A stretch of 11,667 nucleotides of DNA from Rhizobium favelukesii (GTDB lineage: Bacteria > Pseudomonadota > Alphaproteobacteria > Rhizobiales > Rhizobiaceae). Location: positions 1-11,667 of the forward strand of contig NZ_CBYB010000052.1 in the NCBI RefSeq assembly GCF_000577275.2. Direction: 5' to 3'. Positions within the stretch are counted from its first letter, which is position 1, and the number at the start of each line of letters is the position of its first letter. This document shows positions 1 to 5,899 of the stretch, one piece after another. The notes under the pieces are model-generated. The model had not been told where the DNA came from and made no database searches. It saw only the letters and a list, made by a program, of their open reading frames with translations. Made by a program: the position numbers and the translations under genes.

Positions 1-65
1 CGCCAGTTAAGTTTGCCGCGTCAACCAGCGTTTTCCTCAACATTGATGTGAAATGGACACGGCAC

Positions 66-114
66 CATCTGGTACATGGATGCCTGCTATCAAAACAATC
101 GATTTTCTCAGTTC
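66..114 (+). promoter_or_regulatory. nod box (NodD-binding promoter element) upstream of the nodO-like gene
   Basis: This is a 49-bp element with the classic architecture of the NodD operator. ATC (67-69), nine bases and GAT (79-81) form the first half site. ATC (89-91), nine bases and GAT (101-103) form the second. The distal half contains the conserved core AAACAATCGATTTT (93-106). The less conserved first half (ATCTGGTACATG before GATG) departs from the usual ATCCAY start. The element points rightward and ends about 64 bp before the GTG start of the RTX gene, a normal distance for a nod-box promoter. NodD, a LysR-type regulator, would bind here and activate transcription in response to flavonoids; that role is family knowledge, not seen in the sequence. 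Confidence 0.9.
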
Positions 115-177
115 CCGACCAAAGTATAAGATTGGGCAGTCGGCGTCGTGCGACTCATCATTAGGAGCATACAAATA

Positions 178-942
178 GTGAATATCGTTTCCCTGATTAA
201 TATTCCTTCCTTTCCACGTGACCCCGGCCGTACGCCTCCCTCCGAGACGCCTCCCCCCTCTAACGACTTAAATTTGGGGCTGGGGAACGGCGATAACATA
301 TTCGCGGCGGGCAGTGGCAACGACCGGATTTGGGGCAACCGCGGCAATGACTGGATCTTCGCCGGGCCAGGCAACGACACGGTTTTGGGGGGGGACGATA
401 ACGACACGCTCTATGGCAACTACTCGTATTCGTCGTCTCGCGGTGCAAAGGGGGATGACGATCAGCTCATTGGCGGCCGCGGAAACGATCACCTCATCAC
501 CGGTGACGGTGCGGACACTCTGACTGGCGGCGCTGATAACGACCGATTCGAATTCTCGTATAATGACCCGATGTCCGGTTCGGATCGTGTCGTCACGAGA
601 GTCACGGATTTCGACCCGGCCGAGGACGAAATTGTATTGGACCTTTTGGACTTCGACCGTTTTGGCCGACCACCCTCGGAGCAGGGAACCGTTGGGAACT
701 TCATCAACGGCCGGAGCCCTATTTTTTTAACCAATCAAAGCTACACATCTGCGTCTGAGGCCGCAAAAGCTGCTTCCCACGAAGTTCGCGGCGACATCTT
801 GGTTTACTGCGATGCTAACGGAAGCGGCGCAGTTCTGGCCTATGTTGACGGTGATAACACCGCGCATGAGTTCGGCTATCTGGAAAATCTGACCATGGCT
901 GACGTAGCCTCCTTGACCTCGAACCATTTCGATTACTCCTGA
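178..942 (+). CDS. nodO: NodO-like secreted RTX calcium-binding nodulation protein
   Basis: A 254-aa acidic protein. After a Pro-rich N-terminus (residues 10-30) comes an array of glycine/aspartate nonapeptides of the GGxGNDxLx type at about 34-80, for example GSGNDRIWG and GPGNDTVLG. A short Tyr/Ser insertion interrupts the array, which then resumes to about residue 125. Such repeats form calcium-binding parallel beta-rolls. There is no N-terminal signal peptide, and the C-terminus (ending HFDYS) fits the uncleaved signal of type I secretion. I chose the GTG at 178 because AGGAG (163-167) lies 10 bp upstream; an in-frame GTG at 148 has no such site. The nod box just upstream, the small size and the repeats together point to NodO, which is exported by PrsDE in R. 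leguminosarum and aids infection. One cysteine (VYCDANG) is unusual for an RTX protein. An unrelated nod-box RTX protein is the alternative. Confidence 0.75.
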   Translation: MNIVSLINIPSFPRDPGRTPPSETPPPSNDLNLGLGNGDNIFAAGSGNDRIWGNRGNDWIFAGPGNDTVLGGDDNDTLYGNYSYSSSRGAKGDDDQLIGGRGNDHLITGDGADTLTGGADNDRFEFSYNDPMSGSDRVVTRVTDFDPAEDEIVLDLLDFDRFGRPPSEQGTVGNFINGRSPIFLTNQSYTSASEAAKAASHEVRGDILVYCDANGSGAVLAYVDGDNTAHEFGYLENLTMADVASLTSNHFDYS

Positions 943-1425
943 CCGGTAGTCCGCACGGGAGCACCCCAGCGCGATACCAAGGCCGCTCCGCCTAACCGCC
1001 GCATGTCAAACCGATAGCCAAACTGTTCGAGCCATCCCATCAGTTTCTCCATCACACAGAAATAACCGCAGTTAAAGTTTGGCGCAATTGGAGATTGATT
1101 TGCAAAGCCGGGGAAACGTCAATTTCGTCAACAAGGAAAACAAGACCTCAATCGGAGGATACGTCTCGGAGTCCGCAAGCGGTCCCTTGCACGGGCTCTC
1201 GGCTGCGGTGTATTGAGGCGTAACGGACTTGTGAACAGTCGCATGCAAAAGATGAACAACAAAGCGTTTAGGCTTACCTTCTTGGTCTTTCTGAACAACG
1301 TCATGCATAATGAGCCGTAGAACTTTGAAACATTCAAGCAGCTGTAGGCGCGCTCTTGCGCCCGGTTATCGGCAGCTACCGCTCCGTAATCTGTTTATGA
1401 ACCCTCCGGGCGAGAATGTCATTCG
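943..1425. other. Intergenic stretch without a recognisable gene
   Basis: I see no convincing coding region, RNA gene or terminator in these 480 bp after nodO. Short open frames exist on both strands (one + strand frame to about 1215, one - strand frame at 1072-1308), but they have no family resemblance, no good ribosome binding site and no conserved partner. A short GC hairpin (GGCGC, 6-nt loop, GCGCC, around 1348-1363) lacks a T-run. Confidence 0.5.
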
Positions 1426-1623
1426 ATGCCGCAGTTGAGGGACGACGGCGCTGATCAGCTTTCGAATGTGGTTGAGCTGAAGTCGCTTTCCTTTCAGGAA
1501 CCGCTCGCGATTGGTCTGATGCGATTGAGGGCCCAGCGCGGGTTGACGAACAAGGACCTCGCCGAGCAACTCGGCGCGTCGGAAGCCTATATGTCCAGGT
1601 CATCCGCGGCATGCGGCCTGCTA
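1426..1623 (+). pseudogene. Truncated HTH (XRE/Cro-like) regulator, cut by the IS630-like element
   Basis: About 66 codons read from an ATG at 1426. Residues from about 29 (IGLMRLRAQRGLTNKDLAEQ) through LGASEAYMSR resemble the first helices of an XRE/Cro-type helix-turn-helix (compare the family pattern LRxxRGLTQxDLAxxLGVSxxYxSR). The frame then loses similarity and stops within a few codons at the point where the transposon-like sequence begins (TA at 1622-1623). I infer that an IS630-family insertion removed the rest of the gene. There is no strong ribosome binding site in front of the ATG, and the true start may differ. A chance resemblance in a short frame cannot be excluded. Confidence 0.45.
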
Positions 1624-2309
1624 GTGTGACGTCCCAGAGATTGTGACTCGTTGAGCAAAGGTATTGGATAAGACTTTGCCATCTTTCGCGGGCTTGGTCT
1701 GTCGAGAACATCCATCGGATTTGAGCACCACTTTCGGTTCGACGCCGCTCCCAGGCGTCAACCGCGGATTTGAGCAAGTCGCGGTTGTCGATACGGCGGT
1801 CAAGACACTGTCGGCGCATGACGCCGATCTCGATCTCAGCCATATTAAGCCAGCTCGCATGGCGGGGCGTGTAGTGGAATTCCAGACGTCGCAAGATCCG
1901 AAGCGCCTCGGCGGCTGGGGAGGTCTGATAGACAGCGCAGGCCGTGTGGGTCGATAAATTATCCATCACGACACGGACCCGGTCGGCGTCGGGATCATCG
2001 AGGTCGACCAGGTCGCGCATGCAGACGGCGAAGTCCTCGTTGGCGCGCCGATCTGTGACCTTGACCTTGCGCCATGACCTATTGGCGTCGACCATAACGA
2101 AGAGGTTGGCCGTGCCATTGCGCTTGTATTCGGAGTCGTAGCGGTATCGCTTCCCCGGTTTCCGCACGATAGGCACGCGCACCTCGCCGATGAGCTGGAT
2201 CGGACTTTCATCGAAGCAGACGACTGGCCGCTAAGGATCACTCGGCTCGGTGTAGAGATCGAGGAGATCCTCCATCCGGGCGATATATTCGCCATCGATT
2301 TTGGCGTAG
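1622..2309 (-). pseudogene. IS630-family transposase remnant (5' end lost, internal stop)
   Basis: Read on the minus strand, this encodes the catalytic half of an IS630/Tc1-like DDE transposase. The fragment begins AKIDGEYIARMEDLLDLYTEP, then VVCFDESPIQL with the first catalytic Asp, VVMDNLSTHT with the second Asp, and HYTPRHASWLNMAEIEI with the last acidic residue. A TAG stop (2231-2233) splits the frame just before the first catalytic Asp, where relatives usually read DPKRPVV. The N-terminal HTH half is missing because the IS2-like element begins at about 2308-2310. The left end is probably at the TA dinucleotide 1622-1623, followed by GTGTGACGTCCC. Downstream of the stop the open frame runs past the IS end into the flank. 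The element cannot produce an active transposase. Confidence 0.85.
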
Positions 2310-2337
2310 TGGCCCCATAAATCTCCGGACATGATCT

Positions 2338-2354
2338 CTCACTTAATAAGTGAG
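2338..2354. promoter_or_regulatory. Perfect palindrome in the IS2-like left end
   Basis: CTCACTTAATAAGTGAG is a perfect 17-bp palindrome (8-bp arms, 1-bp centre), lying between the left terminal repeat and the orfA start at 2374. E. coli IS2 has a very similar ACTTAAATAAGT palindrome in the same place, within the orfA promoter region. A role as promoter/operator for the transposase gene is inferred from that similarity. Confidence 0.55.
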
Positions 2355-2373
2355 CGAGGTAATGTGCCCATTA

Positions 2374-3081
2374 TGACCAGTCACCATCCGAAGATAGAAG
2401 TGCTGTCGGGTCCTGAACGCCGCCGTCGCTGGTCGACAACGCCTGCAACGAAAGCCGCTCGTGGCCCAACGTCAAACGCGTCTATCGGGTGATGAAGGTG
2501 CATGGCCTGCTTCTTCAACGCCATACAGCGGCGATTGATACGCGCCGCCACGACGGCCGCGTTGCCGTGGAGCAGTCGAACCTGCGTTGGTGCTCGGACG
2601 GCTTCGAAATCGGCTGAGACAACAAAGAGAAGGTCCGCGTTGCCTTTGCTCTCGACTGCTGTGACCGCGGGGCCATCGCCCATGTGGCGACCACCGAAGG
2701 GATCAAGAGCAAGGACGTGCAGGACCTTGTCATCACCGCCGTCGAGAACCGCTTCGGTCGCATCAACACCCTTCCAAAGCCCATCGAGTGGCTGACCGAC
2801 AACGGCTCGTGCTTCATGGCGAAGGACACGAAATCGCTGCTGCTCGATATCGGCATGGAGCCTTGCTCGACACCCATTCGCAGCCCGCAGTCCAACGGAA
2901 TGGCCGAAGCCTTCGTCAAACCTTCAAGCGCGACTACGTCTCGGTTAATCACATTCCGGACGCCGAAACCGTGATCGCCCAACTGCCTTTGTGGTTCGAG
3001 CACTACAATGCGCTTCACCCACAAAAGGCTTTGGGATATCTATCCCCGCGTGAGTTCTTAAACCGTCAAACAGAAGTCTGA
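2374..3081 (+). pseudogene. IS2-type transposase orfA/orfB fusion remnant, multiply broken
   Basis: The reading starts as orfA (ATG at 2374, [21 protein letters not shown]), then jumps at about 2440 into orfB. The orfB part runs from [15 protein letters not shown] through WLTDNGSCF (second catalytic Asp), the RSPQSNGMAEAF segment (catalytic Glu), and HYNALHPQKALGY to a stop at 3081. Three lesions are visible: the internal deletion, a TGA at 2614-2616 where relatives have a Cys codon (FEIG-stop-DNKEKV), and loss of one A in VKTFKRDY near 2918-2921 that shifts the frame. The first catalytic Asp region is retained only as DCCDR. The gene is dead. Confidence 0.85.
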
Positions 3082-3109
3082 TCCTGTCCGGTTTTTATGG
3101 GGCAACTCC

Positions 3110-3330
3110 CAGCCGCCGCGCACAGTCTTGGTTCGGCGGGCAAGGTCAGCAATCGTTACGAAGGGGTTCGGCGCGATGGTGAACTCCATTCCATGATGTT
3201 CGCCGGTCCAGATCGCGTGCATGCCGCCTCTGTCGGCGATTTCGCAAAGCGTGACGAATTGCTCGTAGAGCGTCTTGTGGTCCTGCTCAGCATCCAGGCG
3301 CTCCATGTGAACGAAAAGTGAGAATTTCAT
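3110..3330 (-). pseudogene. Luciferase-like flavin-dependent monooxygenase, N-terminal fragment
   Basis: About 73 codons remain of a bacterial luciferase-like (LLM class) monooxygenase, a family normally of 300-400 aa. The visible start is MKFSLFVHMERL. It is followed by YEQFVTLCEIADRGGMHAIW, the active-site neighbourhood WTGEHHGM, and NPFVTIADLARRTKTVR. The frame then enters the IS2-like right end and runs about 18 alien codons to a stop at 3058. The start ATG overlaps the stop of the flavin reductase gene (ATGA), so the two were translationally coupled. Such enzymes use reduced FMN supplied by a partner reductase, which fits the neighbour. The remnant lacks most of the barrel and cannot be active. 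Confidence 0.8.
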
Positions 3331-4262
3331 GAGCGTGCGCCCTTCTTCACGGTCGGATGGACAGTGCCGCCGGTCTCGTCGCCGAAATACATGCCGAAAT
3401 TGCCTATAGAGCTCTCGAGAACGAAACGATTGATGATGTCGGCAGTCGCACTACTGCTAAACCAGGCCGCAGCGATCTCGGCCGCTCTCAGAAACCGTCC
3501 TTCTCGTGGGGCACCCTCGCTGGCAAGCGCGTGGTAGACGATGTGTTGGCGACCATCGCTCTTGTCCTCGTAGACCGAATAGAGAAACCCGATGGTGACT
3601 TTCAGCCCGGTCAATTGATCGAGATGCGCGGCCAGCGTGCGGGCAGGATCGCCCCCTTGGACAGTGCAATTCGGGAGCGACAGAATTTCATCCCCCAGCA
3701 GGAACACCGAGCCGTGCTGTTCGAGCACCGCGCCGAGACGAATCTCCCCCTCGACGGCAGCGGAAACGGCCTTGCCTGCCAACCTCGGAGTGAAGTAGCC
3801 GCCACGTACATAGCCCAAACCATTTAGGCCGCTGTTTTCGAAGGCGATGACGCGTCCGATCATGATGACATGATCGCCCGCATCAATGATGTCCTGCATC
3901 GAGCACTCGAACCACGCCGCCACATCGGAGAATATCGGGCAGCCGCTCGGACCACGCCACCAATCTACTGCCGCGAACCTATCCTGCACTGGTCGGGCGA
4001 ACGTGTTGGAAACTTCTTTTTGCGTTTCAGACAGGACGTTGATGGCAAAACGCGCCGCACCGGTCATCGTTGCATAATTGCGCGAGGTCTTGGCAACGCA
4101 AACGAGCAGCAGGGGCGGATCTAAGGAGACCGACGAAAAGGAATTGGCCGTAAACCCGATCGGCCTACCCGCCGCATCGCTGGCCGTGACCACTGTCACT
4201 CCGGTCGCAAATGCACCGAACGCGTCTCGCAAGACTCTCGGATCGATAATTTTCGCAGTCAT
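3327..4262 (-). CDS. Flavin reductase fused to a degenerate Nudix-like domain
   Basis: A 311-aa protein. Residues 5-165 form a flavin reductase (FMN-binding split-barrel) domain. It has FGAFATGVTVVTA at 15-27, GFTANSFSSVSLDPPLLLVC at 36-55, FAR near 88-90, GCPIF near 107-111 and GDHVIMIGRV at 129-138. This family reduces FMN or FAD with NAD(P)H for a partner monooxygenase. The C-terminal half resembles a Nudix fold: GGDPARTLAAHLDQLTGLKV sits where a Nudix box would be but lacks the REXXEE acidic residues, and is followed by IGFLYSVYEDK and HIVYHALA. It is therefore probably non-hydrolytic, perhaps a ligand-binding module. The ATG at 4262 is supported by GGAG about 8 bp upstream and by alignment with the second copy. 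The monooxygenase partner downstream is truncated. The upstream part of the operon is replaced by an IS. Confidence 0.8.
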   Translation of the reverse strand: MTAKIIDPRVLRDAFGAFATGVTVVTASDAAGRPIGFTANSFSSVSLDPPLLLVCVAKTSRNYATMTGAARFAINVLSETQKEVSNTFARPVQDRFAAVDWWRGPSGCPIFSDVAAWFECSMQDIIDAGDHVIMIGRVIAFENSGLNGLGYVRGGYFTPRLAGKAVSAAVEGEIRLGAVLEQHGSVFLLGDEILSLPNCTVQGGDPARTLAAHLDQLTGLKVTIGFLYSVYEDKSDGRQHIVYHALASEGAPREGRFLRAAEIAAAWFSSSATADIINRFVLESSIGNFGMYFGDETGGTVHPTVKKGARS

Positions 4263-4572
4263 CTCGGTTTCTCCAATGAAAGAACGCAAGGGGCAAAACA
4301 CCGCCATTTGGCGGCTCTTCCTTGGGTTCTGTTATGTTTTGACCGACGTTTTGGCCGATCGAGTAAATCTCTTCCTTCCGTGAGACAGGCATCTGCCGTT
4401 CGGTTCTTGAACCATTTTCCAATGCGTGACCTGGCCTGTGGCTTCGGTCACAGAGTGGCGTTCTGCTCCCGGTTTCCCATTCTCCTGAAAGAGCGCAGCC
4501 CAGACCTGCCGGGCTCGCTAGAACGACATCAGGACAACCGGGATATCGTCGACGCGCCTTCCATGGTGGTGG
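4263..4572. other. Upstream region of the flavin reductase gene, no clear gene
   Basis: A minus-strand open frame covers 4165-4584 but has no family resemblance and overlaps the reductase start out of frame. I see no nod box here. Two direct copies of GTTTTGRCCGA lie head to tail with a 12-bp period (4336-4346 and 4348-4358), about 75-95 bp upstream of the reductase start. The promoter is not identifiable by eye. Confidence 0.4.
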
Positions 4573-4610
4573 GGTAATCCCCAATTTTTAACAGGGCTCG
4601 GCGGTAGAAT

Positions 4611-5435
4611 TCACGCGGCCATTTTCAGTTTCTGTGCGGGTGTGATGCCGCCGATGCCCATATTGGGCCGTTCGTTGTTGTACGTCCATAGCCACTGCGT
4701 GGCGAATTCCTGTGCCTCCTCGATACTTTCAATGATGTATTGGTCGAGCCATGTCGGACGGTGCGGTTGTAGCGCTCGACATAGGGCATTCTGTTGCGGC
4801 TTTCCGGGCTGGATGTGGCTCAAAGCAATTCCTCGCGTTTCGGCCCACTCCATCAGTTTGCCACTGACGTATTCAGGTCCACTATCCACACGAATGGCGA
4901 ACGGTTTGCCGCGCCATTCGATGATCTGGTTCAGACTGCGGATGACGCGTTCAGCAGGCAGCGAGAAATCCACCTCGATGCCCAACCCCTCGCGGTTGAA
5001 GTCGTCCAAGACAGTCAACAGCCGGAATTGCCTACCGTCTTCCAAACGATCCGCCATGTAATCCATGGACCAAACCACGTTCGGTGCTTCCGGCACGGTC
5101 AAGGCATCGGGCTTGTCCCGCTTCAAACGCCTGCGTGGCTTGATCCTGAGGTTCAATTCCAGCTCGCGGTAGATGCGGTACACGCGCTTATGGTTCCAGC
5201 GATGTCCCCGGACATTGCGCAGGTAAAGAAAGCACAGGCCGAAGCCCCAGGTCTTCTTCGCCCTCGTCAGCCCGATCAGGAGATCGGCAATCTGCTCGTT
5301 CTCGTCGTTCAGCTTTGCGCTGTAACGATAACATGTCTCGCTGACATCGAAGGTACGGCAGGCCAACGCAATGCTGACCCCACGCAACGCCACTGCTTTC
5401 CCAGCCATCTCCCGGCGTTGAGATGGCCGCGTCAT
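4611..5435 (-). CDS. IS3-family transposase OrfB, catalytic Glu segment damaged
   Basis: A 274-aa frame with an HTH_21-like N-terminus and an rve integrase core. The first catalytic Asp is in VWSMDYMAD and the second in IRVDSGPEY. The third position is abnormal: relatives read [13 protein letters not shown] followed by HEWLDQYI, whereas here the text is [22 protein letters not shown]. This is what one extra C (about 4784-4786) followed by a 4-base loss near 4753 would give. The frame is restored but the catalytic Glu is lost. The C-terminus ([19 protein letters not shown]) is normal. It overlaps orfA by 4 bp (ATGA) and is normally made as an OrfAB frameshift fusion. Probably inactive. Confidence 0.85.
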   Translation of the reverse strand: MTRPSQRREMAGKAVALRGVSIALACRTFDVSETCYRYSAKLNDENEQIADLLIGLTRAKKTWGFGLCFLYLRNVRGHRWNHKRVYRIYRELELNLRIKPRRRLKRDKPDALTVPEAPNVVWSMDYMADRLEDGRQFRLLTVLDDFNREGLGIEVDFSLPAERVIRSLNQIIEWRGKPFAIRVDSGPEYVSGKLMEWAETRGIALSHIQPGKPQQNALCRALQPHRPTWLDQYIIESIEEAQEFATQWLWTYNNERPNMGIGGITPAQKLKMAA

Positions 5436-5695
5436 TTTTTTCCAAGAGCCTCCTTCAGCAGTTCTGCCGGCATGCTCATCTCGGCATACATCTTCTTCAG
5501 CCGACGGTTCTCATCCTCCAGAGCCTTCATCTGGCTGATCATCGAGGCGTCCATGCCGCCATACTTCGAACGCCACTTGTAAAAGCTAGCAGTGCTCATC
5601 CCGTGTTCCCGGCATAACTCCGGCACAGAAACGCCGCCTTCTGCCTGGCGCAGGATGGCAAGGATTTGAGGTTCGCTGAATCTGCTCGTCTTCAT
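5432..5695 (-). CDS. IS3-family transposase OrfA
   Basis: An 87-aa protein starting [15 protein letters not shown]. It has a helix-turn-helix ([18 protein letters not shown], residues about 24-41) that binds the IS ends. A leucine-zipper-like coiled coil follows ([18 protein letters not shown]) for multimerisation. I chose the ATG at 5695 over one six codons upstream because it matches the usual MKxSRF start of relatives. Close to its stop is a run of seven A residues on the coding strand (complement of 5435-5441), a typical slippery site for -1 frameshifting into orfB. Confidence 0.85.
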   Translation of the reverse strand: MKTSRFSEPQILAILRQAEGGVSVPELCREHGMSTASFYKWRSKYGGMDASMISQMKALEDENRRLKKMYAEMSMPAELLKEALGKK

Positions 5696-5765
5696 CAAAA
5701 TCTCCTCGATCATAAAGCCGGAGAAAATTCTACTTTTGAAGCCCGTTAATTACCGGGGGGATTAC

Positions 5766-5899
5766 CGCCCAACTGCCTTTGTGGTTCGAACACTACAATG
5801 CGCTTCACCCACAAAAGGCTTTGGGATATCTATCCCCGCGTGAGTTCTTAAACCGTCAAACAGAAGTCTGATTCTGTCCGGTTTTTATGGGGCAACTCC
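5766..5899 (+). repeat. Second copy of the IS2-like right end (134 bp)
   Basis: This segment matches 2976-3109 at 132 of 134 positions, counted by eye (differences at 5790 and 5873). It carries the last 35 or so orfB codons (QLPLWFEHYN to the stop) plus the right terminal repeat. Same orientation as the first copy. Its left side is cut by the IS3 element and its right end terminates noeB. It is a direct repeat that could support recombination deleting about 2.8 kb containing the flavin reductase gene and the IS3 element. Confidence 0.9.

Larger units (their letters stand above)
2308..3109 (+). mobile_element. Internally deleted IS2-subgroup (IS3 family) element
   Basis: About 800 bp bounded by imperfect terminal inverted repeats. 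The left end contains TGGCCCCATAAATCTCCGGAC (2310-2330). The right end contains GTCCGGTTTTTATGGGGCA (3086-3104). The layout recalls IS2: a GGCCCC end, then a palindrome, then orfA beginning with the PERRRR motif. Full IS2-type elements are about 1.3 kb, so around 500 bp are missing, fused between early orfA and the middle of orfB. The left end cuts the IS630 transposase and the right end cuts the luciferase-like gene. No intact target duplication joins the two flanks, so the present arrangement is a product of rearrangement rather than simple insertion. Confidence 0.8.
4573..5766 (-). mobile_element. IS3-family insertion sequence, near full length
   Basis: About 1.19 kb with imperfect inverted ends that start GGTAATCCCC on both sides (4573-4582; complement of 5757-5766). 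Matching blocks TTAAC-GGGCT and GTAGAATT lie further inside. It encodes orfA and orfB on the minus strand in the overlapping IS3 arrangement. The flanks differ (GTGG on the left, GCCC on the right), so there is no visible target duplication. On the right it abuts the interior of an IS2-like orfB whose left portion is gone. This suggests an adjacent deletion or recombination after insertion. The subgroup is uncertain, perhaps IS407-like. Confidence 0.8.

Noticed and set aside
108..407. 99-aa minus-strand frame opposite nodO
   Set aside because: It runs antisense over the nod box and the RTX gene, and its Pro/Ser-rich sequence is a shadow of the repeat codons.
1090..1215. Short plus-strand frame ending in SGPLHGLSAAVY
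   Set aside because: Only about 45 codons, with no start codon, ribosome site or recognisable family.
4437..4452. TGT-N10-ACA, the NifA upstream activator consensus, upstream of the flavin reductase
   Set aside because: Six fixed bases are expected a few times by chance in a window this size. The nearest -24/-12-like sequence (TGGCGGTGTTTTGC) has GG and GC one base too close for a sigma-54 promoter.
4165..4584. 139-aa minus-strand frame upstream of and overlapping the flavin reductase
   Set aside because: It overlaps the reductase start in another frame, begins inside the IS3 terminal repeat and has no family resemblance.
4794..5582. 262-aa plus-strand frame opposite the IS3 transposase genes
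   Set aside because: Antisense shadow of orfA/orfB, which have clear transposase motifs.
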